A DNA stretch of 64,000 nt, taken from Streptomyces sp. cf386 (GTDB lineage Bacteria; Actinomycetota; Actinomycetes; Streptomycetales; Streptomycetaceae). A program made the position numbers and the translations under genes. Position 1 is the first letter of the stretch. Each line of letters opens with the position of its first letter. The stretch is from assembly GCF_900103585.1 (NCBI RefSeq), contig NZ_FNHV01000017.1, positions 1 through 64,000 of the forward strand, written 5' to 3'. Of the stretch, positions 1 to 7,152 are shown piece after piece. The notes beneath the pieces were generated by a model, which was given only the letters and a program-made list of their open reading frames with translations, did no database searches and had not been told where the DNA came from.

Positions 1-1
1 C

Positions 2-976
2 GACGCCGACCTGTCCATCATCCAGGGCCGCAAGGTCGCGGTCATCGGTTACGGCAGCCAGGGCCACGCCCACGCGCTGTCGCTCCGTGACTCGGGTGTC
101 GACGTCCGCGTCGGTCTGCACGAGGGCTCCAAGTCCAAGGCGAAGGCCGAGGAGCAGGGCCTGCGCGTGGTGACCCCGTCGGAGGCCGCCGCCGAGGCCG
201 ACGTCATCATGATCCTCGTCCCGGACCCGATCCAGGCCCAGGTCTACGAGGAGCACATCGCCCCGAACCTGAACGACGGCGACGCCCTGTTCTTCGGCCA
301 CGGTCTGAACATCCGCTACGGCTTCATCAAGCCCCCGGCCGGCGTCGACGTCTGCATGGTCGCCCCCAAGGGCCCGGGCCACCTGGTCCGCCGCCAGTAC
401 GAGGAGGGCCGCGGCGTTCCGTGTATCGCGGCTGTCGAGCAGGACGCCACCGGCAACGCCTTCGCGCTGGCCCTGTCGTACGCCAAGGGCATCGGCGGCA
501 CCCGCGCCGGCGTCATCAAGACGACCTTCACCGAGGAGACCGAGACCGACCTGTTCGGTGAGCAGGCCGTCCTCTGCGGTGGTACGGCCGCCCTGGTCAA
601 GGCCGGTTTCGAGACGCTGACCGAGGCCGGCTACCAGCCGGAGATCGCGTACTTCGAGTGCCTGCACGAGCTGAAGCTGATCGTGGACCTCATGTACGAG
701 GGCGGCCTGGAGAAGATGCGCTGGTCGATCTCCGAGACCGCCGAGTGGGGCGACTACGTCACCGGCCCGCGGATCATCACCGACGCCACCAAGGCCGAGA
801 TGAAGCAGGTCCTCGCCGAGATCCAGGACGGCACCTTCGCCCAGGCCTGGATGGACGAGTACCACGGCGGTCTGAAGAAGTACAACGAATACAAGAAGCA
901 GGACTCCGAGCACCTGCTGGAGACCACCGGCAAGGAGCTGCGCAAGCTCATGAGCTGGGTGAACGAGGAGGCGTAA
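2..976 (+). CDS. ilvC: Ketol-acid reductoisomerase (5' end cut by window edge)
   Basis: Converts acetolactate or acetohydroxybutyrate to the dihydroxy acid with NADPH and Mg2+, the second common step of valine, leucine and isoleucine synthesis, in the cytosol. The open frame runs from base 2 without a start, so the first residues lie outside the window. The Rossmann motif GYGSQGHAHA is near the visible start, and KGPGHLVRRQYEEGRGVP plus the C-terminal knotted domain (CLHELKLIVDLMYEGG, MSWVNEEA) follow. Overall this is a class I (short) KARI. It stops at TAA 974-976 and is followed by a 10-bp-stem terminator. ilvB and ilvN would be expected just upstream, outside the window. Confidence 0.97.
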   Translation, partial: DADLSIIQGRKVAVIGYGSQGHAHALSLRDSGVDVRVGLHEGSKSKAKAEEQGLRVVTPSEAAAEADVIMILVPDPIQAQVYEEHIAPNLNDGDALFFGHGLNIRYGFIKPPAGVDVCMVAPKGPGHLVRRQYEEGRGVPCIAAVEQDATGNAFALALSYAKGIGGTRAGVIKTTFTEETETDLFGEQAVLCGGTAALVKAGFETLTEAGYQPEIAYFECLHELKLIVDLMYEGGLEKMRWSISETAEWGDYVTGPRIITDATKAEMKQVLAEIQDGTFAQAWMDEYHGGLKKYNEYKKQDSEHLLETTGKELRKLMSWVNEEA

Positions 977-986
977 GCCTCAGCGG

Positions 987-1017
987 ACGGGGCCGGGGCG
1001 TGCTGCTCCGGCCCCGT
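987..1017 (+). terminator. Terminator hairpin after ilvC
   Basis: A perfect 10-bp inverted repeat, ACGGGGCCGG (987-996) with CCGGCCCCGT (1008-1017), has an 11-nt loop and lies 10 bp after the ilvC stop. There is no long T-tract, which is usual in Streptomyces. It separates ilvC from serA. Confidence 0.75.
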
Positions 1018-1206
1018 TGTCCAACCCGTCGCATCACGGACGGGTGATCCTTCCACAGAGGCGCAGGACGACTCCCTCGGCGCCACTACACTGCCGTACT
1101 ACATACGCGTCAGGCCCACAGCGTCGTGCGTCTTCCACGCGGCCAGTACCCTCCACCGCCTGCGGCCGTCGGGACGGCCGTCCGCATTGGACTTGTGAGG
1201 ACTCAC

Positions 1207-2796
1207 GTGAGCTCGAAACCCGTCGTACTCATCGCTGAAGAGCTGTCGCCCGCGACTGTGGACGCGCTTGGCCCGGACTTCGAGATCCGCCACTGCAACG
1301 GAGCTGACCGGGACGAGCTGCTCCCGGCCATCGCCGATGTGGACGCGATCCTGGTCCGTTCCGCCACCAAGGTCGACGCCGAGGCGATCGCCGCCGCGAA
1401 GAAGCTGAAGGTCGTCGCACGAGCCGGCGTCGGCCTGGACAACGTCGACGTCTCCGCCGCCACCAAGGCCGGCGTGATGGTCGTCAACGCCCCCACCTCG
1501 AACATCGTGACCGCCGCCGAGCTGGCCTGCGGTCTGCTGCTCGCCACCGCCCGCAACATCCCGCAGGCCAACGCCGCGCTGAAGGTCGGCGAGTGGAAGC
1601 GCAGCAAGTACACGGGTGTGGAGCTCGCCGAGAAGACCCTCGGTGTGGTCGGCCTCGGCCGCATCGGCGCGCTCGTCGCGCAGCGCATGTCCGCCTTCGG
1701 TATGAAGGTCGTCGCGTACGACCCCTATGTGCAGCCCGCGCGCGCCGCGCAGATGGGCGTCAAGGTGCTGTCGCTGGACGAGCTGCTCGAGGTCTCGGAC
1801 TTCATCACCGTCCACCTGCCCAAGACTCCCGAGACCCTCGGCCTGATCGGCGACGAGGCGCTGCGCAAGGTCAAGCCGAGCGTGCGCATCGTCAACGCCG
1901 CGCGCGGCGGGATCGTCGATGAGGAGGCGCTGTACTCGGCGCTCAAGGAGGGCCGCGTCGCCGGCGCCGGTCTGGACGTGTACGCGAAGGAGCCCTGCAC
2001 GGACTCCCCGCTGTTCGAGTTCGACCAGGTCGTCAGCACCCCGCACCTCGGCGCCTCCACCGACGAGGCGCAGGAGAAGGCCGGTATCGCCGTCGCCCGC
2101 TCGGTGCGTCTCGCCCTCGCCGGTGAGCTCGTGCCCGACGCGGTGAACGTCCAGGGCGGTGTCATCGCCGAGGACGTCAAGCCGGGTCTGCCGCTCGCCG
2201 AGCGCCTGGGCCGTATCTTCACGGCGCTCGCCGGTGAGGTCGCGGTCCGCCTCGACGTCGAGGTCTACGGCGAGATCACCCAGCACGATGTGAAGGTGCT
2301 GGAGCTCAGCGCCCTCAAGGGTGTCTTCGAGGACGTCGTCGACGAGACGGTGTCGTACGTCAACGCCCCGCTGTTCGCCCAGGAGCGTGGCGTCGAGGTG
2401 CGGCTGACGACCAGCTCGGAGGCGACCGACCACCGCAACGTCGTCACGGTGCGCGGCACGCTCGGCAACGGCGAGGAGGTGTCGGTGTCCGGCACGCTGG
2501 CCGGTCCGAAGCACCTGCAGAAGATCGTCGCGGTCGGCGACTACGACGTGGACCTCGCGCTCGCCGAGCACATGGTCGTCCTGAAGTACGAGGACCGTCC
2601 GGGTGTCGTCGGCACGGTCGGTCGCATCTTCGGCGAGGCGGGCATCAACATCGCCGGTATGCAGGTGTCGCGTGCGGTCGCCGGTGGCGAGGCGCTGGCC
2701 GTCCTGACCGTGGACGACACGGTCCCCGCCGGGGTGCTGACCGAGGTCGCCGAGGAGATCGGGGCGACGTCGGCCCGTGCGGTGAACCTCGTCTGA
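1207..2796 (+). CDS. serA: D-3-phosphoglycerate dehydrogenase
   Basis: Oxidises 3-phosphoglycerate to 3-phosphohydroxypyruvate with NAD+, the first step of serine synthesis. The 529-residue protein is the long (type I) form: substrate-binding halves around a Rossmann domain (VVGLGRIGALVAQRM), the 2-hydroxyacid dehydrogenase signature (NAARGGIVDEEAL, then the catalytic-His region HLGASTDEAQ), an intervening ASB domain, and a C-terminal ACT domain (EDRPGVVGTVGRIFGEAGIN) that probably senses serine. I place the start at GTG 1207 (SSKPVVLIAEEL) with GTGAGGA just upstream. An in-frame ATG at 1126 would add a Pro/Arg-rich stretch not expected in the family. Confidence 0.96.
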   Translation: MSSKPVVLIAEELSPATVDALGPDFEIRHCNGADRDELLPAIADVDAILVRSATKVDAEAIAAAKKLKVVARAGVGLDNVDVSAATKAGVMVVNAPTSNIVTAAELACGLLLATARNIPQANAALKVGEWKRSKYTGVELAEKTLGVVGLGRIGALVAQRMSAFGMKVVAYDPYVQPARAAQMGVKVLSLDELLEVSDFITVHLPKTPETLGLIGDEALRKVKPSVRIVNAARGGIVDEEALYSALKEGRVAGAGLDVYAKEPCTDSPLFEFDQVVSTPHLGASTDEAQEKAGIAVARSVRLALAGELVPDAVNVQGGVIAEDVKPGLPLAERLGRIFTALAGEVAVRLDVEVYGEITQHDVKVLELSALKGVFEDVVDETVSYVNAPLFAQERGVEVRLTTSSEATDHRNVVTVRGTLGNGEEVSVSGTLAGPKHLQKIVAVGDYDVDLALAEHMVVLKYEDRPGVVGTVGRIFGEAGINIAGMQVSRAVAGGEALAVLTVDDTVPAGVLTEVAEEIGATSARAVNLV

Positions 2797-2807
2797 GATT
2801 GCGGTAC

Positions 2808-2827
2808 CTGGGGGCTGCCGCCCCCAG
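2808..2827 (+). terminator. Short hairpin after serA
   Basis: CTGGGGGC (2808-2815) pairs perfectly with GCCCCCAG (2820-2827) over a 4-nt loop, 12 bp after the serA stop. It precedes a second, longer hairpin, so the two may act as tandem terminators. Confidence 0.55.
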
Positions 2828-2862
2828 ACTCCCGCTTCGGCCCTGAAGGGGCCTCGTCCTCG

Positions 2863-2901
2863 AACGCCGGACGGGCTGAGTTGGTCGGCCCGTCCGGCGT
2901 T
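2863..2901. terminator. Bidirectional terminator between serA and MFS gene
   Basis: A perfect 14-bp stem, AACGCCGGACGGGC (2863-2876) with GCCCGTCCGGCGTT (2888-2901), has an 11-nt loop. It sits in the gap between convergent serA and the MFS gene and ends in T on both sides, so it can serve both. The sequence belongs to a hairpin type I recognise as scattered through many Streptomyces intergenic regions. Confidence 0.8.
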
Positions 2902-2921
2902 TCGCATGCGCGTACGTTGCC

Positions 2922-4469
2922 TCAGGCAGCGGCCTTCTCTCGTTCCGGCGTTGCGCATGCCGGCTCCCGCAGCACGACCCGTCGCAGCGTGACCGCCGCC
3001 AGCACCGCCGCCCCCGCCAGTAGTACCGCCCCCGCGATCGCCGCGCCCTGCATCCCGCTGGTGAACGCCTCGCGAGCCGCCGTCGCCAGCCCGGGGACAT
3101 GGTCCGCGACTGCCAGTGCGCCCCCCAGCGTCTCGCGCGCCGCGTCCGGGGCCGATGCCGGGATCTCGTGGCGGTAGATCGCCGTGCCGATCGAGCCGAG
3201 CACCGCCATGCCCAGCGCGCCGCCGAACTCTCCGCCGGTCTCCATCAGGGAGGACGCGGCGCCGGCCCGCTCCACCGGGGCGGTGCCCATCGCGAGGTCC
3301 ATGATCTGGGACATCACCGTGACGCCTCCGACGGCGAGGACCGCGCACGAGGTCAGCACCAGCCACATCGAGTTCGTTCCGGCGAGGGTCAGCAGCGCGA
3401 ATCCGGCCGCGGCGATCGCGAAGCCCGCCGTGACGACGTAGGCGCGGTTGACGCCCCGCTGCACCAGCTGGGTCGCGATCGGCCCCGCCGCCCCGATCGG
3501 CACCGACGGCAGCAGGGCCCACAGGGCCGCCTCCAGCGCGCCCTTGCCGAGCACCGACTGCAGGTACTGCGTGGTGAAGTAGGCCGAGCCCATCACCGCG
3601 AACATGCAGAGGAGGTTGAGGGCGACCGAGGGCGCGAAGCCCCGCCCCCGGAACAGGGCCGGGGAGATCATCGGCGCGGCGGTCGTGCGCTGGCGGTGCA
3701 CGAAGAGGGCCGCGAACAGCAGGCCGACGGTGATCGAGACGACGTAGCGGACGTTCCAGCCCTCGGAGGGGATCTCCTTGAGGCCGTAGATCACGGGGAG
3801 CACGGCCGCCATCGACAGCGGGATGCTCAGCAGGTCGAAGCGGCCGGGCGCCGGGTTCTTGGACTCGGGGAGCAGGAGCCGGCCGAGGACCAGCAGGAGC
3901 GCCATCGCGGGCAGGTTGACCAGGAAGACCGAGCCCCACCAGAAGAACTCGACGAGCACCCCGCTCATCACCGAGCCGAGCGCGATCCCGGCCGTCATCA
4001 CGCCGGACCACATGCCGATGGCCTTCGCGCGTTGCCCGGGGTCGGTGAACATCGTGCGGAGCAGGGCCATCGTCGAGGGCATCAGGGTGGCACCGCCGAT
4101 GCCGAGGACCGCGCGGGCCGCGATCAGCATCTCGGCGCTGTTCGCGTACGCCGCCACCAGTGAGGCGGTGCCGAAGGCGGCGGCGCCGATCAGGAGCAGG
4201 CGGCGGTGGCCGATGCGGTCGCCGAGCGAGCCCATCGTCATCAGCAGGCCGGCCAGGACGAAGGCGTAGATGTCGAAGATCCACAGCTGCTGGGTGCCGC
4301 TCGGCTCCAGGTCCGCGCTGATCGACGGGATCGCGAAGTAGAGGACCGAGACGTCCATCGAGACCAGCAGCAGCGGAAGCATCAGCACGCCGAGGGCGGT
4401 CCATTCGCGGCGGCCGGCGCGGGCGGGCGGGGGTGGGGGCGTGGTGGTGCTCGGCTGGTTGGTTGTCAT
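2922..4469 (-). CDS. MFS drug-exporter family protein (DHA2/EmrB-QacA type)
   Basis: A 515-residue integral membrane antiporter with about 14 predicted membrane segments, which fits the DHA2 (QacA/EmrB) group of proton-driven multidrug exporters. The DHA motif-A equivalent (LGDRIGHRRLLLIGA) follows TM2, and the motif-C-like segment LGSVMSGVLVEFFWWGSVFLVNLP is in the first half. The N-terminus (MTTNQPSTTTPPPPP) is a short polar tail. It is divergent from a TetR gene at 4579 with a candidate operator between them, so substrate-induced derepression is likely. There is no clear ribosome site before ATG 4469. The substrate cannot be told. Confidence 0.9.
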   Translation of the reverse strand: MTTNQPSTTTPPPPPARAGRREWTALGVLMLPLLLVSMDVSVLYFAIPSISADLEPSGTQQLWIFDIYAFVLAGLLMTMGSLGDRIGHRRLLLIGAAAFGTASLVAAYANSAEMLIAARAVLGIGGATLMPSTMALLRTMFTDPGQRAKAIGMWSGVMTAGIALGSVMSGVLVEFFWWGSVFLVNLPAMALLLVLGRLLLPESKNPAPGRFDLLSIPLSMAAVLPVIYGLKEIPSEGWNVRYVVSITVGLLFAALFVHRQRTTAAPMISPALFRGRGFAPSVALNLLCMFAVMGSAYFTTQYLQSVLGKGALEAALWALLPSVPIGAAGPIATQLVQRGVNRAYVVTAGFAIAAAGFALLTLAGTNSMWLVLTSCAVLAVGGVTVMSQIMDLAMGTAPVERAGAASSLMETGGEFGGALGMAVLGSIGTAIYRHEIPASAPDAARETLGGALAVADHVPGLATAAREAFTSGMQGAAIAGAVLLAGAAVLAAVTLRRVVLREPACATPEREKAAA

Positions 4470-4485
4470 GGCGGTGAATGTACGC

Positions 4486-4524
4486 GCGTCTTAAACGCTT
4501 GTCTAGAACGAATGTGTAAGACGC
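4486..4524. promoter_or_regulatory. Candidate TetR operator (inverted repeat)
   Basis: GCGTCTTA (4486-4493) and TAAGACGC (4517-4524) are perfect inverted repeats 23 nt apart, centred on a TCTAGA core, in the 109-bp gap between the divergent MFS and TetR genes. Position and symmetry suit a TetR-family operator controlling both genes. Binding is inferred. Confidence 0.5.
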
Positions 4525-4585
4525 TCGTATGGGACATGCGTATGGGACGGTCGTATGGATCGGCGGTAGGGTGGTCGCATGGGAC
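4525..4585 (+). repeat. Short 13-bp-period direct repeats before TetR gene
   Basis: The motif CGTATGG recurs at 4526, 4539 and 4552, exactly 13 bp apart. A variant, CGCATGGGAC, at 4576 contains the TetR start codon. The copies lie between the candidate operator and the gene and may reflect replication slippage or extra protein-binding sites. Confidence 0.5.
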
Positions 4586-5163
4586 ACCGTGAGGATCTGC
4601 TCGAGGGCGCCAAGCGCTGCCTGCTCGACAAGGGGTTCGTGCGCACGACGGCGCGGGACATCGTCAAGGAGTCGGGGACCAACCTGGCCTCGATCGGCTA
4701 CCACTACGGCTCGAAGGACGCGCTGCTCGCGCAGGCGTATGTGTCGCTGGTGGAGGGGATGGGTGACCGCTTCGAGGGTGACGGGGTCACCGGGATCACC
4801 GCCGAACCCGGTTCGATCGAACGGTTCCGGGAGGTGTGGTCGAACATCATCGGTACCATGCGCGGGCCCGGCTCCCTGTGGCACCTCAGCATGGAGATCG
4901 TCGTCATGGGCGACCAGTTGCCGGAGGTCCGCGACCATCTGGCGGTGGCTCAGCGGGAGGCCGCGCGCGGACTGATTCCGCTGCTCATGGGCGGGCGGGA
5001 GGAGGACGTCCCGGATGAGGCGCTGGACACCCTCGGCATGTTCTATGTGACCCTGATGACGGGTCTCATCGCGCAGTGGACGTTCGACCCGAAGACCGCG
5101 CCCGACGCAGAGCAGCTCACCGAGGGGCTGCGTCAGGTGCTCGAGGCCGCCACTCGGAAGTGA
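4579..5163 (+). CDS. TetR family transcriptional regulator
   Basis: A 194-residue repressor-type protein. The N-terminal helix-turn-helix (KGFVRTTARDIVKESGTN then IGYHYGSKDALL) is clear, followed by an all-helical ligand-binding domain. Its divergent position beside an MFS exporter suggests that it represses the exporter until a ligand binds. The start at ATG 4579 has a weak GTAGGG upstream. The last 47 bp overlap the 3' end of the convergent ABC ATPase gene, so both termini share coding DNA read on opposite strands. The ligand is unknown. Confidence 0.9.
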   Translation: MGHREDLLEGAKRCLLDKGFVRTTARDIVKESGTNLASIGYHYGSKDALLAQAYVSLVEGMGDRFEGDGVTGITAEPGSIERFREVWSNIIGTMRGPGSLWHLSMEIVVMGDQLPEVRDHLAVAQREAARGLIPLLMGGREEDVPDEALDTLGMFYVTLMTGLIAQWTFDPKTAPDAEQLTEGLRQVLEAATRK

Positions 5164-5833
5164 TCCGGCCGTCCCGCATCTCCACCACGCGATCCGCGAA
5201 ATGCCGTACGACCGCCCGGTCGTGGCAGATGAACAGGTAGCCGAGGCCGAGGTCGTCCTGGAGGTCGGCGAGCAGGTTCAGCACGCCGGCCCGGACGGAG
5301 GGGTCGAGGGAGGAGACCGGTTCGTCGAGGATCAGCAGGCGTGGCTCGGAGGCCAACGCGCGGGCGATTCCGGCGCGTTGGCACTGGCCGCCGGAGAGTT
5401 CGTGCGGGCGGCGGTCGCCGTACGACGGGTCCAGGCAGACCCGGTCGAGGAGTTCGGCGACCCGGGCGGGACCGTCGGCGGCGTTCCAGCGGCCCTGCGC
5501 CCTCAGCGGCTCCGCCACCGCGTCGCGGATGCGGAGGCGGGGGCTCAGTGAACCGTACGGGTCCTGGAAGACGGGCTGCATGCGCGGGCGGACCGGGCGC
5601 AGCTCGCGTTCGGTGAGGGTCGTCAACTCCCGTTCCTCGAAACGGACTTCACCGGAGTCCGGGCGGCGCAGCTGAAGGACCGCCAGCGCAGTGGAGGACT
5701 TGCCGCAGCCGGAGGGGCCGCTCAGGGCGAGGGTCTCGCCGGCGGCCAGGGCGAACGAGACGTGGTCGACGGCGGTGGTGTCGCCGTAGCGGACCACGAG
5801 GTCGCGGACGTCGAGCAGGGCGTCGTCACTCAT
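5117..5833 (-). CDS. ABC transporter ATP-binding protein (DppF/OppF-like)
   Basis: One of two ATPases of a peptide/nickel-type (PepT family) importer. In 238 residues there are a Walker A (SGPSGCGKSS), Q-loop, signature LSGGQCQRAGIARAL, Walker B (LLILDEPVSSLD) and H-loop (FICHDRAVV). It lacks the C-terminal oligopeptide-binding extension found in its partner. ATG 5833 overlaps the stop of the upstream ATPase (ATGA, 5830-5833), so translation is coupled. It is the last gene of the operon SBP, fused permease, ATPase 1, ATPase 2. It overlaps the convergent TetR gene by 47 bp. Confidence 0.93.
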   Translation of the reverse strand: MSDDALLDVRDLVVRYGDTTAVDHVSFALAAGETLALSGPSGCGKSSTALAVLQLRRPDSGEVRFEERELTTLTERELRPVRPRMQPVFQDPYGSLSPRLRIRDAVAEPLRAQGRWNAADGPARVAELLDRVCLDPSYGDRRPHELSGGQCQRAGIARALASEPRLLILDEPVSSLDPSVRAGVLNLLADLQDDLGLGYLFICHDRAVVRHFADRVVEMRDGRITSEWRPRAPDAAPR

Positions 5834-6822
5834 GCGGGCTGCCCCTCCTGTCTCTGCTCCAGGAACAACTCGGTTGCCGGGTGCGGGAGTTCTGGCCAGT
5901 GGTGGCAGGCCACCAGGCGTTCCTCGACCGGCTGCGGTTCCGGTTCGACGGCACGGCAGGGGTCGGTCGCGAGCGGGCAGCGCGGGGCGAAGGCGCAGCC
6001 CGGCGGGAGGGCGGCCGGGGCGGGTGGGGTGCCGCGCAGGGCGGGGAGGCGGCGGCCCGGGGGCGCGTGCTGGGGGAGGGAGGCCAGCAGGCCCGCCGTG
6101 TAGGGGGCGCGGGGGCGGCCCAGTACCTCGTCCGCCGGGCCGAGTTCGGTGAGGCGACCGGCGTACATGACCAGCACACGGTCGGCGTGATCCCGTACGA
6201 CGTCCATGTCGTGCGTGACCAGGACGAGCGCCGCGCCCACCGCCTCCCGCTGCTCGGCCAGCACCCGCAGCACCTGGTCGCGGCGCTCCTCGTCCAGGGC
6301 GGTGGTGGGTTCGTCGGCGACGACGATGTCCGGTTCGTTGACCGTCGCCATGGCGATGACCGCGCGCTGCCGCATGCCGCCGGAGTACTCGTGCGGATAC
6401 GCCCGTGCCCTGCGGGCGGCGTCCGGGATGCCGACCCGGTCGAGCGCGGCGACCGCCCGGGCCCGGGCCTCCTTGCGGGAGACGCGGGCCACCGACCGTA
6501 CGGCGGCGGCGAGTTGGTCGCCCACCGGGTGCACGGGGGAGAGGGCGGACAGGGCGTCCTGCGGGACGAGGGAGATACGGCGGCCGCGGTGGGCCGCGAG
6601 GTCCGGCTCGCCGAGCAGCCGCACGGTCCCGCTCGTCGTCGCACCGCGCGGCAGCATGCCCAGCAGCGCCCGGGCCGTGAGGGACTTGCCCGCGCCCGAC
6701 TCCCCGACGATCGCGAGGGTCTCGCGCGGACGGACGTCGAAGGACATGCCGCGCACGGCCTCGACCCCGTCGAAGGCGATGCGCAGGTCGTTGACGGACA
6801 GCAGCGCTTCCTCAGGCTTCAA
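5830..6822 (-). CDS. ABC transporter ATP-binding protein (DppD/OppD-like)
   Basis: The first ATPase of the importer, 330 residues: Walker A (VGESGAGKSLT), signature EYSGGMRQRAVIAMA, Walker B (DIVVADEPTTALD) and H-loop (LVTHDMDVV). A C-terminal Cys-containing oligopeptide/dipeptide tail (CAFAPRCPLATDPC, ACHHWPE) follows. I start it at TTG 6822: AAGGAG lies 7 nt upstream, and a parallel AAGGAG-spacer-TTG occurs at the duplicated junction (TTG 7039). The open frame continues upstream to 7230 but runs through duplicated permease sequence in the wrong frame, so that extension is rejected. A 75-codon ghost ORF separates it from the permease gene. Confidence 0.88.
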   Translation of the reverse strand: MKPEEALLSVNDLRIAFDGVEAVRGMSFDVRPRETLAIVGESGAGKSLTARALLGMLPRGATTSGTVRLLGEPDLAAHRGRRISLVPQDALSALSPVHPVGDQLAAAVRSVARVSRKEARARAVAALDRVGIPDAARRARAYPHEYSGGMRQRAVIAMATVNEPDIVVADEPTTALDEERRDQVLRVLAEQREAVGAALVLVTHDMDVVRDHADRVLVMYAGRLTELGPADEVLGRPRAPYTAGLLASLPQHAPPGRRLPALRGTPPAPAALPPGCAFAPRCPLATDPCRAVEPEPQPVEERLVACHHWPELPHPATELFLEQRQEGQPA

Positions 6823-7152
6823 CGGGGGTCTCCTTCCGGGCGACGGGTACGACGGGGGCGGCGCGGTTGGGCCGGCGTGTTCCCCGGCCTTGTGCGGCCG
6901 TCGCCCTGGCACCGCCAGGCCTGTCGGCAGGGCCGGTGTGACTGCCTGGGCCGCGCTTGGCGTCGACCCCGTCGAAGGCGATCCGTAGCTCGCGCGTCGA
7001 CAGCGGCGCCTCGGTCTCGGAGCGGCTCTCAGGCTGCAACGGGGGGCTCCTTCCGGGCGGCGCGGTCGATGGGGGCGGTGCGGTTGGGTCGCCGTGTTCC
7101 CCGGCCCTGTACGGCCGCCGCCCCCGTCACCGCCAGCCCCGCCAGCAGGGCC
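6749..7152 (-). repeat. Diverged tandem duplication across permease/ATPase junction
   Basis: Unit A (about 6749-6934) and unit B (about 6951-7152) are direct repeats. Each holds, read on the minus strand, the last codons of the permease (GRGTRRPNR...ARKE.PV.A stop), an AAGGAG site, a TTG start and the first codons of an ATPase (..LRIAFDGV.A.RG). Examples in plus orientation are CCGCGCACGGCCTCGACCCC (6749) against CCGCGCTTGGCGTCGACCCC (6951). Identity is high but clearly eroded, with one larger indel. Unit B feeds the true permease end; unit A feeds the true ATPase start. Confidence 0.85.
6812..7039 (-). pseudogene. Ghost ORF from the duplication (ATPase head plus permease tail)
   Basis: A 75-codon frame begins at TTG 7039, where AAGGAG stands 7 nt upstream, and overlaps the permease stop. 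Residues 1-30 copy the start of the DppD-like ATPase (STRELRIAFDGVDAKRG against SVNDLRIAFDGVEAVRG). The end (GRGTRRPNRAAPVVPVARKE) copies the permease C-terminus, and its stop overlaps the true ATPase start at 6822. It may be translated as a coupling peptide but has no Walker motif or complete domain. It most likely survives as a by-product of tandem duplication. Confidence 0.75.

Noticed and set aside
1126..1206. Upstream ATG extension of serA
   Set aside because: The added residues are Pro/Arg-rich and unlike SerA; GTG 1207 has a ribosome site and the family start.
1099..4938. Minus-strand open frame of 1279 codons
   Set aside because: It covers serA antisense and the MFS gene in a wrong frame; no domain.
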